Positions 45,946-55,583 of a stretch of 64,000 bases of DNA are shown piece by piece. Position numbers and translations under genes: made by a program. The notes under the pieces were generated by a model. The model had not been told where the DNA came from, did not search any database, and saw only the letters and a program-made list of their open reading frames with translations. The first letter of the stretch is position 1, and every line of letters starts with the position of its first letter. The DNA lies in the NCBI GenBank assembly GCA_021604525.1, contig BQJD01000005.1, positions 96,322 through 160,321 on the forward strand, read 5' to 3'. Source of the stretch: a marine bacterium B5-7 (lineage in GTDB: Bacteria > Pseudomonadota > Gammaproteobacteria > Arenicellales > CAJQKF01).

Positions 45946-46402
45946 GACTCTCTCCTCCTGGGTGACGAACGTCTCGTTATGTTTCACATCAAGTGAATGA
46001 ATATCACTATATGATAGTAAGTGTATTAATTTTTGTGACTGAGTGTCAAGAATGTTGCTACTGCAGTCCTGAGGATAGGTCGACGAACACTCGATTCAAC
46101 GGGAGACACGGTTCATCGTTACCTCATACAAAACACCTCACGACAATCAAAGCCAGAAACGACTATGGTATGAACCAAAGCAACCATAGTAATATCAATA
46201 ACATCGTATTTTGAGAGAATAATTATCACTATCTGAACTCGTGGGAGGCGATCAAAGTGCTGATTCTTACCATCGCACATCAGTGGATTAGCATTGTTCA
46301 GCGACGTTACAGAGCTGCCGTGAGCGGTGATGATCTTCGCTGTCTCACCTGGCCAGGCAGAGTTGAATCGGCAACTTGTAAATTGGCAATGGACTTGAAT
46401 CG
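45946..46402. other. Divergent intergenic region, TRAP operon to TSUP gene
   Basis: About 450 bp without a credible gene. It holds the TRAP promoter on the left, a Fur-box-like 19-mer at 46215-46233 and AT-rich tracts. No other structure recognised. Confidence 0.5.
46215..46233 (+). promoter_or_regulatory. Fur-box-like site upstream of TSUP gene
   Basis: GAGAATAATTATCACTATC; its complement matches the Fur consensus GATAATGATAATCATTATC at 16 of 19 positions. It lies about 170 bp before the TSUP start, far for direct repression, and the gene has no known iron role, so a chance match is possible. Confidence 0.4.
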
Positions 46403-47125
46403 TTGAATGCGTGGATTTTTCTGGGTGCAGTGCCACTGGCCACGCTTTCAGGCTTCGTGCGTGGTGTGACCGGATTCGGCGGTGCAATGGTATTTACGGC
46501 CCCGATGGCACTGCTGGTTGAACCGAAAATCGCAGTTATGATCGCACTCGTTCTGGAAGCATTCGCCGCGCTGAACATGTTGCCCGAGGCGTTGAAAAAA
46601 TGCTCTTCACGCGTGATAGCACCGCTATGCCTTGCTGCCTGTCTGACCATCCCGTTCGGTACTTACCTTCTCACCGAACTTGATTCAGGCGTTCTGAAAC
46701 GATTCATCGCGGGCACTGTGCTTGTACTCGCCATTTTCATGCTACGTGGTTTTCGCTACACAGGGCGACAGCGGATCACAACATCAGCAATACTCGGCGG
46801 CGTCAGTGGCTTACTGGTTTCTGCAACCAGCGTCGGCGCACCACCGGTCATCCTCTACTTGTTATCCGGTCCTGATAGCGTTGCCACCACTCGCGCCAAT
46901 CTGACGCTGTACATCATCGCGATCTCAATGATTGCACTCATGGTCCTGTTGCTTCGCGGCGCATTCAACCCAGCAAGTGGCCTGATCGCAATATTGCTGG
47001 CGCCTTGTTATTTCTCTGGCGTCTGGTTTGGCTCTCGGGTTTTCCCGCGTGTCGATGACAAGAGCTTTCGTCGTTTTGTATTGTGGTTCCTGATCGTACT
47101 TTCGACGATATTGCTGATGACCTGA
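46403..47125 (+). CDS. TSUP (TauE/SafE) family permease, copy 1
   Basis: Inner-membrane protein of 240 residues with about eight helices. N-terminal half-repeat LSGFVRGVTGFGGAMVFTAP and C-terminal half-repeat GGVSGLLVSATSVGAPPVILYLL are the TSUP marks. Members export sulfite, sulfoacetate or other small anions. The start is TTG 46403, the only reasonable initiator after an in-frame stop at 46379. It stands next to the catabolic cluster and could handle one of its products. Confidence 0.85.
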   Translation: MNAWIFLGAVPLATLSGFVRGVTGFGGAMVFTAPMALLVEPKIAVMIALVLEAFAALNMLPEALKKCSSRVIAPLCLAACLTIPFGTYLLTELDSGVLKRFIAGTVLVLAIFMLRGFRYTGRQRITTSAILGGVSGLLVSATSVGAPPVILYLLSGPDSVATTRANLTLYIIAISMIALMVLLLRGAFNPASGLIAILLAPCYFSGVWFGSRVFPRVDDKSFRRFVLWFLIVLSTILLMT

Positions 47126-47136
47126 CAATATTTTTA

Positions 47137-47538
47137 TCAGTTAGCAGAAGTGGACTTCATTCTCCCGATTGCTTCAATCGCTGCCTGACGCGATGCGAAC
47201 AAATTGGAATCAAATTGTTCAACCCGTGCACTTGCCTCAATGGTCTCACTCAGGTCTTCACGTACTGCATAACGTACCGAGCCAAGGGAGTGAGTGAGGT
47301 TAAGGCGCTTGCCGCGTTGTGCAAAACGAATCCATGCAAGCTCATATATCCTACAATCACGATAGTTAACCAGGAAGTACCACTTGTCTTTGCCGCTATC
47401 GGCAATACCGTGTTCGAGAGCATCATAGAACTGATCCACCATAGGGCTCGAATCGAAAGTCAGTTCACTGAAATCAACTTCCATTATCTGCTTGTCGTGA
47501 TCAAAATTGATCCGTTCGTTGAAGCTGGATTCACTCAT
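47137..47538 (-). CDS. Small STAS/SpoIIAA-like protein of unknown function
   Basis: Cytoplasmic protein of 133 residues, start ATG 47538 with GGAG nine bases upstream. NFDHDKQIMEVDFSELTFDSS, WYFLVNYRDCRIYE and LNLTHSLGSVRYAVRED give a beta-alpha pattern resembling SpoIIAA/STAS-like domains, but I cannot name the family firmly. It is convergent with the TSUP gene, single and unlinked to the transporter genes beside it. Confidence 0.7.
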   Translation of the reverse strand: MSESSFNERINFDHDKQIMEVDFSELTFDSSPMVDQFYDALEHGIADSGKDKWYFLVNYRDCRIYELAWIRFAQRGKRLNLTHSLGSVRYAVREDLSETIEASARVEQFDSNLFASRQAAIEAIGRMKSTSAN

Positions 47539-47802
47539 GATAATAACTCCCTGCACAGATCGATAAAGTGGAAGAGTGTTCCGGACACTGGTGCCATATT
47601 AACGCATAAATCTCACGGTCATTAGAACACGGAAAATGACATTTCAAGCTGTCGCCAAGTATGTTGAGGATACGTGATCGACCGTATGAACGTCGACAGG
47701 CACAGCCCGCCTCGTACGTTGAAAGCATGAGATGAGTCAACTCAACGGCAAAAACCGTTGGATTCGAAAGGGATCGTAACCTGTTGTTACTACCAAGCCA
47801 GC

Positions 47803-48567
47803 TTATATAGCCAGGTATTGCTGGCGGAGTTCGGCATTGTCGAGCACTTCCTGTGCGCTACCATCAAATACGACATTGCCCATATCGAGTATGACCGCGC
47901 GGTCCGACAGCTTGAGCGCGGCGACAGCATTCTGCTCAACGATAATCGTTGTAATGCCAAGATCACGTATACCACCCAGTATTCGTTCGATCTCCTGAAC
48001 AATAACCGGCGCAAGACCTTCATACGGCTCGTCCAGCAACAGCAACTTGATATCCCTCGCCAGTGCACGAGCCACAGCAAGCATCTGTTGCTCACCGCCT
48101 GAAAGAGTGACGCCATCCTGTTTACGACGCTCGGCAAGCCTCGGAAAATGTTCGTATATTTTGTCAAGCGACCAACCAATCGGTGGCGCAATCTGGGCGA
48201 GCTGCAAGTTCTCTTCAACTGTTAAACCGGCAATCACATTACGGTCTTCCGGAACCAGCGCGATACCCAGTTGGGCAGCCTGATAGGACACCATGTCATG
48301 CACTGCTTCCCCATCCAGCCATATCTCACCCTGGCGTACTTCGGGAACACTCGCTCGTGCAATCGAGCGCAAAGTTGAAGTCTTACCGGCGCCGTTACGG
48401 CCGAGCAAGGCTATGATCTCGCCTTCTTTCAGCTCGAAACTGACACCCTGAACGATATAACTTTCACCGTAGTATGAGTGCACATCCTTAAGTGAGAAAA
48501 ACGCCTCATCAGATGCGGAGTCGGTGTGGATCGTTTCAACGGTCTGATTCATGTCTGGCTGACTCAT
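47803..48567 (-). CDS. Branched-chain-amino-acid-type ABC transporter ATPase (LivF-like)
   Basis: ATP-binding subunit of 254 residues. Walker A GRNGAGKTS, signature LSGGEQQM, Walker B LLLLDEPYEGLAP and H-loop IIVEQNA are all seen. A 20-residue N-terminal extension precedes the usual core. Its start overlaps the LivG-like stop by four bases. Last gene of the five-gene transporter operon. Confidence 0.95.
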   Translation of the reverse strand: MSQPDMNQTVETIHTDSASDEAFFSLKDVHSYYGESYIVQGVSFELKEGEIIALLGRNGAGKTSTLRSIARASVPEVRQGEIWLDGEAVHDMVSYQAAQLGIALVPEDRNVIAGLTVEENLQLAQIAPPIGWSLDKIYEHFPRLAERRKQDGVTLSGGEQQMLAVARALARDIKLLLLDEPYEGLAPVIVQEIERILGGIRDLGITTIIVEQNAVAALKLSDRAVILDMGNVVFDGSAQEVLDNAELRQQYLAI

Positions 48568-49328
48568 ATCTGGGCTCCTCCAAGATATGCTTCCTGAACT
48601 TTCGGGTTTCCGCGAATCTCGTCAGGCGCTCCTTCAGCGATGATGGCCCCTTGCGCCAGTACGGAAATTTTATCGGCAAGACTGAATACCACATGCATGT
48701 CATGCTCGATGATGACCTTGGTCATTCCGCGCTCCTTGATCCTGATAAGCGTCTCAATGGTGCGATTGGTATCAGCACGCGACATACCGGCCGTAGGCTC
48801 ATCAAGCAGTAACAACTTCGGACGCTGGATGAGCCCCATGGCGAGTTCCAGACGACGTTTGTCACCTCTGGACATACTGCCTGAAACATTATTTACCTGG
48901 TCACCAAGACCCAGGTCGCTGAGTACGCGCAGAGCTTCGTCGCGAATTTTTGTTTCGTCAGATAATAAAGTAAACGGATTAAATTCGAATGATCCATCAC
49001 GGCTCGCAAACGCGGGAATCATCACGTTATCAAGAACACTAAGCTGCGGAAATATCTCAGGTGTCTGAAACACTCGCGCAACGCCAAGTTGATTAATCTC
49101 GAACGGTTCCTTGCCAGTTAGAATCTCACCGTTAAAAGTCACGGTGCCTCGATCCGGCTTGATACGTCCAACGCACACATTCAACAAAGTGGATTTGCCG
49201 GCGCCATTCGGACCGATAATCGCATGTGTCTTGCCTTCCTCAATTTCGAGGTTAACGTTAGACAATGCCTGCAGGCCGCCGAATGTTTTATCGACGTAAG
49301 AGATGTTGAGAACGATGTTTCCAGTCAT
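48564..49328 (-). CDS. Branched-chain-amino-acid-type ABC transporter ATPase (LivG-like)
   Basis: ATP-binding subunit of 254 residues with Walker A GPNGAGKST, signature MSRGDKRRLELAMGL (variant of LSGGQ), Walker B LLLLDEPTAGMS and H-loop VIIEHDM. The signature SRGDK is a known Urt/amide-type variant. It lies four bases after the LivM-like gene and overlaps LivF-like. Confidence 0.95.
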   Translation of the reverse strand: MTGNIVLNISYVDKTFGGLQALSNVNLEIEEGKTHAIIGPNGAGKSTLLNVCVGRIKPDRGTVTFNGEILTGKEPFEINQLGVARVFQTPEIFPQLSVLDNVMIPAFASRDGSFEFNPFTLLSDETKIRDEALRVLSDLGLGDQVNNVSGSMSRGDKRRLELAMGLIQRPKLLLLDEPTAGMSRADTNRTIETLIRIKERGMTKVIIEHDMHVVFSLADKISVLAQGAIIAEGAPDEIRGNPKVQEAYLGGAQI

Positions 49329-49332
49329 TTCA

Positions 49333-50469
49333 TCATCCCTCGCTGGCGCCGGTTGTGGAAGACGCGTGCGATTTTCTACTGAAGCGTTTTCGAATTCGTG
49401 AGATGCCGTCGACCAGGCCTCCGGGCAGGAAGATCACGATCACTACGAACAATGTTCCAAGTGTCAGATGCCAGCCATCGCCAACAAATGGCGAAATAAT
49501 CGCAACCACGACGTTATCAATTGAATCAGGTAGAAAGTCGAATGCCTGATGCAACGTCGACTCATTGATTGCCGAGAATATATTCTCAAAATACTTAATG
49601 ATACCGGCGCCCAATATCGGTCCGACCAGGGTGCCGACGCCACCGAGTATGGTCATCAATACGACTTCACCTGAAGCGGTCCACTGCATGCGTTCAGCGC
49701 CGGCCAATGGATCCGTCACTGCCATCAGAGAACCTGCCATGCCCGCATACATACCGGATATCACAAATGCAACCAGAAGATATGGCCGTGTATTAAAACC
49801 TGTATAACGCATGCGTGTTTGATTGGTTTTAATAGCAGTCAGCATCATGCCAAAAGGGGATCTGAATATCCGCAAAGCAATAAAGAATCCGAGAATCAAC
49901 ATGGCCGCACAGAAATAGAATCCAGGATAACCTTGCATATTGATGCCAAATAATTCACCGACAGGAACGGCATTCTGTTCAACGCCGAACATGGCATCGA
50001 CTACCCGAGGATCGTCCCTCAGGACTCTTAAGCCAGTCTCGCCATTGGTGATTGGCGTGAGTACCGAATACGCCATCTTGTAACACATCTGCGCGAAAGC
50101 GAGAGTCAGTATGGAGAAGTAAATACCTGTTCGCCTGAGACTGACATATCCAATGACAACTGCAAATAGTCCTGCCAGCACCGTGCCGAATATAACAGCG
50201 GGAATTACACTCATCGATACCAGTTTGAATGACCATACGGCGGTATAGGAACCAACACCGAGGAAGGCAGCATGGCCGAACGACAGGTAGCCGGTCAGTC
50301 CGAACAGGATGTTGAAACCAATCGCAAATAATCCGAAGATCGCAAACTTCTGTAGAAGATCTGGATAACCCGCACCGATCGGCTTAAGCCATATAGGCAT
50401 GGTCAGGACCACCGCAATGAACACGGCCATCATGATGGCGTCCTTCGCAGATAGCTTGAAAAGTTTCAT
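49333..50469 (-). CDS. Branched-chain-amino-acid-type ABC permease (LivM-like)
   Basis: Inner-membrane permease of 378 residues with about ten helices. Marks: [21 protein letters not shown] and the C-terminal [13 protein letters not shown] coupling region. A basic tail ([17 protein letters not shown]) follows the last helix. It pairs with the LivH-like permease four bases upstream. Confidence 0.94.
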   Translation of the reverse strand: MKLFKLSAKDAIMMAVFIAVVLTMPIWLKPIGAGYPDLLQKFAIFGLFAIGFNILFGLTGYLSFGHAAFLGVGSYTAVWSFKLVSMSVIPAVIFGTVLAGLFAVVIGYVSLRRTGIYFSILTLAFAQMCYKMAYSVLTPITNGETGLRVLRDDPRVVDAMFGVEQNAVPVGELFGINMQGYPGFYFCAAMLILGFFIALRIFRSPFGMMLTAIKTNQTRMRYTGFNTRPYLLVAFVISGMYAGMAGSLMAVTDPLAGAERMQWTASGEVVLMTILGGVGTLVGPILGAGIIKYFENIFSAINESTLHQAFDFLPDSIDNVVVAIISPFVGDGWHLTLGTLFVVIVIFLPGGLVDGISRIRKRFSRKSHASSTTGASEG

Positions 50470-50473
50470 CTGC

Positions 50474-51490
50474 TCAATCCTCCATAACGCCTTTGCGTCC
50501 CATCAGGCCGCGCGGCCTGGTGAGCAGAATAATCACCGCAACCAGATAGATAATGATCTGATCTATACCGGGAATGATCGCCTTGACCTCATTCATCGAA
50601 GCGAACGATTGCAATATGCCGAGCAAAAATCCAGCCGATACCGCGCCACCGAGTGAGCCCATGCCACCGACTACGACTACAACAAATGACAACACCAGAA
50701 ATTCCATGCCCATGTTGTAATCAGGTGGCAGTATCGGCGTGTACATCACACCGGCAAGTCCGGCTACGACTGCGGCGATTCCGAATACAATCGTAAAACG
50801 TCTTTCCACATTAATTCCGAGCAGACCGACCATTTCGCGATCTGCCATGCCCGCTCGCACCACCATACCGAATGTTGTGAACTGCAGAAATGCAAATACT
50901 GCAAAGATCACGAGTCCAGAAAAGGCAAGATAAATAAGACGCCAGTATGGATAAACGACTGAATCACCCAAACCGAATAATGCACCAATGTTGGCGCTGC
51001 CGGCGACGATTTCGGGGGCAGGTGTGGGAATCGGATTGGCGCCGAAAAATGACTTGATGATTTCCTGGAGAACAATCGCAAGACCGAATGTCACCAGTAT
51101 CTGCTCCGCATGAGAGCGTTTGTAGAAATAACGGATAAGACCCCGCTCCATGGCGAGACCGATTAACAACATGACCGGTATGGCCATGATAATCGACAAC
51201 GGTACCACCCAATCGATGAGTACGGTACCCACATGGCCAAACCAGATTTCAAGATAGGGAACTTCCTTATATGCGTCAAAGAACGTGATGCTCTCGTCCT
51301 TGATCTGCTTGGAAGCTGTCATCATGAACTGAAAGGTCACTGCGCAAAAAGCGCCGAGCATGAACAATGCGCCGTGAGCGAAGTTAACGACGCCGAGGGT
51401 GCCGAATACCAGCGTCAGTCCCAACGCGATCAAGGCGTAAGCACCACCCTTGTCAAGGCCGTTCAGTACTTGCAGAAAAATTGCGTCCAT
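50474..51490 (-). CDS. Branched-chain-amino-acid-type ABC permease (LivH-like)
   Basis: Inner-membrane permease of 338 residues, about nine helices. Marks: [26 protein letters not shown] and [18 protein letters not shown] loop of about 35 residues ([22 protein letters not shown]) is inserted after the second helix, longer than in E. coli LivH. A hairpin lies in the 122-bp gap upstream, separating it from the binding-protein gene. Confidence 0.94.
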   Translation of the reverse strand: MDAIFLQVLNGLDKGGAYALIALGLTLVFGTLGVVNFAHGALFMLGAFCAVTFQFMMTASKQIKDESITFFDAYKEVPYLEIWFGHVGTVLIDWVVPLSIIMAIPVMLLIGLAMERGLIRYFYKRSHAEQILVTFGLAIVLQEIIKSFFGANPIPTPAPEIVAGSANIGALFGLGDSVVYPYWRLIYLAFSGLVIFAVFAFLQFTTFGMVVRAGMADREMVGLLGINVERRFTIVFGIAAVVAGLAGVMYTPILPPDYNMGMEFLVLSFVVVVVGGMGSLGGAVSAGFLLGILQSFASMNEVKAIIPGIDQIIIYLVAVIILLTRPRGLMGRKGVMED

Positions 51491-51572
51491 CAGCGTCTAC
51501 CGATCAGTGTTGTCTTGGTATCCGTTACAGAAACCGGCAGTGTAGCCCGCCGGTTCTGCCCTGCGTCCAGGA

Positions 51573-51596
51573 TCGGCCCGGCTTTCGCCGGACCGA
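51573..51596 (-). promoter_or_regulatory. Intercistronic hairpin between Liv-type binding-protein and permease genes
   Basis: Stem TCGGCCCGGC (51573-51582) with GCCGGACCGA (51587-51596), one G-U on the RNA, loop TTTC (GAAA on the transcript, a stable tetraloop). No T tract. It likely protects the binding-protein mRNA or limits read-through to the permease genes. Confidence 0.7.
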
Positions 51597-51612
51597 CTAT
51601 CTGACAACTATC

Positions 51613-52947
51613 TTAAGAACAGGTGCCGAGCTCGCCACCAAAGATGGCGGGATCGTATTCGACCTGGGCACGCGGTACAACCTGCACCACTTGCAGAAGA
51701 TCGAACTGGCTCGACGGGTTCTCATTACCTTCTACGACCAGTACATCCTTGAAGCACTGATGATCGGCTGCACGATACTCAGTCGGGCCGTTTCCGGCGC
51801 CATCGAACTTGAAGCCTTCAAGCGCATTGATCACTTCGCAGGGATAGAACGTACCAGCCGTCTCGCAAGCATTTGCATACAGCAACGCCTGGGTGTAACA
51901 GGTATGCGCGGCCTGTGACGGCGGGAAGCCGTATTCGGCGCCGAAGGATTTTACGAAGGCCTGTGAGCCAGCGTCAGTTAATGACCAGTTCCAGTTGGTG
52001 GTACCTAGTATGCCTTTGATATTTTCGCCGGCACCCTGTGCCATCAGACGTGAGAACAACGGCACAACGATGACGAAATTCTTGCCGTTGACCTGCTTGT
52101 CACGCAGACCGAACTGAACCGCCTGGGTCAGGGAGTTGATCATGTCCTTGCCATAGTGATTCAGGATCAGCACATCGGCACCGGAGTTAAGCACTGGAGT
52201 GATGTACTGCGAGAAGTCACCTGCGCCAAGCGGCGTACGTACCGCAGCCGTGGTCTTCCAGCCGAGCGCCTCGGTGGTATTCTTGATCGACTCTTCCTGG
52301 GTCCAGCCCCATGTGTAGTCGGCAGTCAGGTGATAGGCATTACGATCCTTACCGTAGCGTGCCTCAAGTACCGGACCAAGTGCGGCGCCGGACATATAGG
52401 CATTGAAGAAGTGACGGAAACCGTACTTGCGCTTGTCCTTACCGGTTGTATCGTTGGAATGCGTCAATCCGGCCATGAAAATAATGCCGGCTTCATGACA
52501 CAGCGATTGCACCGCTACGGCAACACCCGAGGATGAACCACCCGTGATCATGATCGCGCCGTCTTTTTCAATCATTCGCTTGGCCGATGCACGGGCCGCG
52601 TCGGACTTGGTCTGGGTATCGCCGGTTACGTACTCGACTTTCTTGCCCAGTACTCCGTTTCCTTTCAGGGACAACGGAGTCATGGTGTTAAGCATGCCAC
52701 CATCGCCTTCACCGTTGATGTGCTTGACCGCAAGCTGATAGGCACGCAATTCGTCTGCGCCCTCGTCAGCGTATGCGCCGGTCTGCGGCACATTGAACCC
52801 AAGCACTACGGAAGATCCGTTGCCAGGGTTATTGGTGAAGTCCTGGGCCCAGGCATTGCGAACGAAAAAGCTTGGTGCGACACCCGCCGCGCCGAGCGCT
52901 GCGCCCGATTTCAGTACACCGCGTCGGGTAAATTTCAAATCACTCAT
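51613..52947 (-). CDS. Liv-type ABC transporter substrate-binding protein
   Basis: Periplasmic binding protein of 444 residues; start ATG 52947 with AGGAGG upstream. The N-terminus has a twin-Arg-like signal (FTRRGVLKSGAALGAAG, cut near NAWA). The type I fold is seen from VVLGFNVPQTGAYADEG and GGSSSGVAVAVQSLCHEAGI. An unusual Cys-rich C-terminal region (CYTQALLYANACETAGTFYPC) resembles amide/urea-type rather than leucine-type members. First gene of the operon; substrate unknown. Confidence 0.92.
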   Translation of the reverse strand: MSDLKFTRRGVLKSGAALGAAGVAPSFFVRNAWAQDFTNNPGNGSSVVLGFNVPQTGAYADEGADELRAYQLAVKHINGEGDGGMLNTMTPLSLKGNGVLGKKVEYVTGDTQTKSDAARASAKRMIEKDGAIMITGGSSSGVAVAVQSLCHEAGIIFMAGLTHSNDTTGKDKRKYGFRHFFNAYMSGAALGPVLEARYGKDRNAYHLTADYTWGWTQEESIKNTTEALGWKTTAAVRTPLGAGDFSQYITPVLNSGADVLILNHYGKDMINSLTQAVQFGLRDKQVNGKNFVIVVPLFSRLMAQGAGENIKGILGTTNWNWSLTDAGSQAFVKSFGAEYGFPPSQAAHTCYTQALLYANACETAGTFYPCEVINALEGFKFDGAGNGPTEYRAADHQCFKDVLVVEGNENPSSQFDLLQVVQVVPRAQVEYDPAIFGGELGTCS

Positions 52948-53134
52948 AGTCAGGAATCCTCCTATTGCAAGTTCTAATACATCGGAATGGCGCATACACC
53001 GGTTAAATACCGGTAATCGTAATGTCCGACATTCTCGACCGCCTGAGTGTAAAAACGCTACCGCTTAACCTCAATAAGCATTTGTTATTCAATGTGATTT
53101 ATTGTAAATATCTGTAAAGTTAGCGAATAGATTG

Positions 53135-53149
53135 TGTAAATAATTTACA
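53135..53149. promoter_or_regulatory. 15-bp palindrome in the binding-protein/ScfR divergent promoter
   Basis: TGTAAATAATTTACA is a perfect 7-1-7 palindrome, 47 bp before the ScfR-like start. Half-site copies TGTAAAT (53103-53109) and TGTAAAG (53113-53119) lie just upstream. It is a candidate operator for the adjacent regulator and the Liv-type operon. Confidence 0.55.
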
Positions 53150-53196
53150 ATTCATTCGTTTCGTGAACCGCAGTGAAGTACTGCATCGGGGTATAT

Positions 53197-54780
53197 ATGA
53201 GTGCATCCGCCATCGGTTATCGTATCCGCGAACGACGCCGCGAGCTGGGTATTACCCAGGTAAATCTGGCGGATCGGTTGGGTATTTCAGCTTCTTACAT
53301 GAATCTGATCGAATCCAACAAGCGGGCCGTCGGCGGTACCCTGTTAGCGAAACTGGCGCACTTGCTGGAGCTTGAAACAGACATCCTGACCGGTGCCGTT
53401 GAACGTCGCCTAAGCGATGATCTGCGAGAACTTCCTGCCGATCCTCTCTTGAGTCATATCCGGCTTGAGCCAGACACGGCCAACGAACTGGTAGCGCGCT
53501 TCCCCGACTGGTCACGCGCCATGCTAACGCTGTATCGCGCATATCTCGACAATAACCAATCGGTGGCGATGTTAAGTGACCGACTCAATCGCGATCCGCT
53601 GTTACAGGAATCGGTCCATCGAATGCTGACGCATATTTCATCCATTCGCTCAAGTGCCGAGATCCTCAACGATGTAGCCGATCTGGAACCGACTCGACGA
53701 ACGCGATTCGTATCAGCCATTCATGACGAGAGCACGCAACTCAGTGAAGCCGCTCAACATCTTGTTTCCTACTTCGAACAAGGCGACATGGGTAATCGCT
53801 CAATGGCCGCCACAGAAGAAGTAGATGATTTCATCATCGCCAACAATAATTACTTCGCAAAACTCGAGGCCGCGGCCAATGAATTGAGACGTTCGTTCGA
53901 TACTCAAGGTCGGCGCAACCTCGGTGGAGCGGTGTCAGAATTCCTACAGAACAGGCTTGGCATCTCTATCGATATCATCGACAGCAGCAGCGATGAGAAG
54001 TTAACCGCCGGATATAAAAATCAGTGCCTGTTCGACCGTAACCGAAAACGGCTCGCCTTTCTTGCCAATGCGCCATCAACCACGCGTCGTTTCCAAATGA
54101 TTCGCGCAGCCGCCCTGGAAACCAGTGCCGATCTCATTGATGTTCTGATTACCGATCAAAGACTGTCATCCAGCGAGTCGCGCGAGCGCGCCCGCCAGGC
54201 ACTGGCTTCATATATCGCTGGTGCTGTCATCCTGCCCTATGACCAATTTCTTGAAGATGCTGAAAAGTGTCGTTACGACATAGAAATATTGAGACAGAAA
54301 TACGATGCCGGGTACGAGCAGGTGTGTCATCGTCTGGTTACTTTGCGCGACCCTCGAGCTGAGGGTATCCCGTTTGCTTTCCTACGGGCCGACCCGTCCG
54401 GACATACATCAAAACGGTTTCCTCAATTTGGTTTTCCCTTGCCACGTTACGGACACGCCTGCCCCCTGTGGAACGTGTTCAGCGCATTCCAGACACCATT
54501 CAGAGTCGCCCGACAGTTAGCCGAGTTTCCAAGCGGCCGACGATTTTTGATGATCTCGCGAACGGTCACCAAGCGTGCCGGCGCGTTTCATTCACAACCG
54601 GTACTGTTCGCGGTAATGGTTGCGTGCGATGTGTTACATGCCGATCGCACGGTGTATTCAGATGGTATCGATTTCGATTCGCCCGGCACCGCGACCGCGG
54701 TCGGACCGACCTGTCGGTTATGTGCCAGACACGAATGCTCACACCGACAGGAACCGGCGATATCGATACTTGGTGAGTGA
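53197..54780 (+). CDS. ScfR/RamB-like XRE-family regulator with HisKA-like insert
   Basis: Regulator of 527 residues of the short-chain acyl-metabolism family. N-terminal XRE helix-turn-helix (RIRERRRELGITQVNLADRLGISASYMNLIESNKR, key part SASYMNLIESNKR), a middle ImmA/IrrE-like part lacking HExxH, and a C-terminal DUF2083-like zinc segment with CPLWNVFSAFQTP and CRLCARHECSH. Between them (residues about 140-200) is LTHISSIRSSAEIL, then ESTQLSEAAQHLVSYF, a helical hairpin resembling a histidine-kinase DHp domain. Start ATG 53197 with GGGG six bases upstream. Members sense acyl-CoA and control acetate or propionate genes. Confidence 0.85.
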   Translation: MSASAIGYRIRERRRELGITQVNLADRLGISASYMNLIESNKRAVGGTLLAKLAHLLELETDILTGAVERRLSDDLRELPADPLLSHIRLEPDTANELVARFPDWSRAMLTLYRAYLDNNQSVAMLSDRLNRDPLLQESVHRMLTHISSIRSSAEILNDVADLEPTRRTRFVSAIHDESTQLSEAAQHLVSYFEQGDMGNRSMAATEEVDDFIIANNNYFAKLEAAANELRRSFDTQGRRNLGGAVSEFLQNRLGISIDIIDSSSDEKLTAGYKNQCLFDRNRKRLAFLANAPSTTRRFQMIRAAALETSADLIDVLITDQRLSSSESRERARQALASYIAGAVILPYDQFLEDAEKCRYDIEILRQKYDAGYEQVCHRLVTLRDPRAEGIPFAFLRADPSGHTSKRFPQFGFPLPRYGHACPLWNVFSAFQTPFRVARQLAEFPSGRRFLMISRTVTKRAGAFHSQPVLFAVMVACDVLHADRTVYSDGIDFDSPGTATAVGPTCRLCARHECSHRQEPAISILGE

Positions 54781-54911
54781 AATCCTTCTCTCTGCCAGCC
54801 GATGCTGTTAGATTAAAGTGACCGGGCGGGTATCTCCTACAGCGGGCCATGCCAGGACTATAAACATTCAATATAAAAACTCAAGTAGGCAAGTCCACAC
54901 AGGGGCCTTCA

Positions 54912-55295
54912 TTGACTAAACGTGTTCTCATCGCCGAAGACGAACCACATCTGGTGGAATCGTTAAGCTTCATCCTCGAACGCTGCGGTTATGAAGTAGC
55001 CGCGGTAACCGATGGCAAGGACGTATTCGATCGTGTCGTATCGTATCGGCCCGATGTGATTGTATTGGATATCATGCTACCGAATCGTAACGGTTTCGAG
55101 TTGCTCAAGCAGTTCAAGTCAGACAACGAGTTAACCTCCATACCGATATTGATGCTTACTGCCAAGGGCCAGGAACAGGATCGCGCCACCGCCCTGAGTC
55201 TCGGCGCTGAAGCATTTATCACCAAACCATTTTCCAATCGTGATGTCGTGTCATGCGTTGACGGTCTGCTGAAACGCTACACCGACAAGTCTTGA
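54912..55295 (+). CDS. Stand-alone receiver-domain response regulator
   Basis: CheY-like protein of 127 residues with only a receiver domain: acidic pair in IAEDEPHLVES, phospho-acceptor Asp near residue 53 (IVLDIMLPNRNG), Thr in LMLTAKGQ and Lys in FITKPFSNRD. The start is TTG 54912 with AGGGG seven bases upstream. It lies between the ScfR-like gene and the symporter-kinase gene and is the likely phosphate acceptor of that kinase. Confidence 0.9.
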   Translation: MTKRVLIAEDEPHLVESLSFILERCGYEVAAVTDGKDVFDRVVSYRPDVIVLDIMLPNRNGFELLKQFKSDNELTSIPILMLTAKGQEQDRATALSLGAEAFITKPFSNRDVVSCVDGLLKRYTDKS

Positions 55296-55358
55296 ACTAA
55301 AATGATGACACGCGGTTAGACAAGCCTTGATCATGATACGAACCAGATCACTCAGGCA

Positions 55359-55562
55359 ATGATTCGCAAGCCCGTTGATACGCTACTCCTGTTGGTGATT
55401 AGCGGTGTTGTCCTGCTGATGCCACCTGTTATCTGGATATTCAATGTGCAAGTCCGGATATTTGGGATTCCCCTTGTAGTCTTCTATGTATTTGGTGTCT
55501 GGTTACTCCTGGCACTTGGCACTGCTGTTTTATCGCGTGTTCTGTCGCGCCCTGATGGTTAA
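55359..55562 (+). CDS. Small two-span membrane protein before the symporter kinase
   Basis: Protein of 67 residues with two hydrophobic helices (TLLLLVISGVVLLMPPVIWI, and VVFYVFGVWLLLALGTAVL) and short polar ends. It directly precedes the kinase gene by 21 bp, as small DUF-type proteins precede SSS-family permeases, and probably assembles with the transporter part. Start at ATG 55359; no strong ribosome-binding site. Confidence 0.7.
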   Translation: MIRKPVDTLLLLVISGVVLLMPPVIWIFNVQVRIFGIPLVVFYVFGVWLLLALGTAVLSRVLSRPDG

Positions 55563-55583
55563 GCACACGCTTTACATGCGAAT

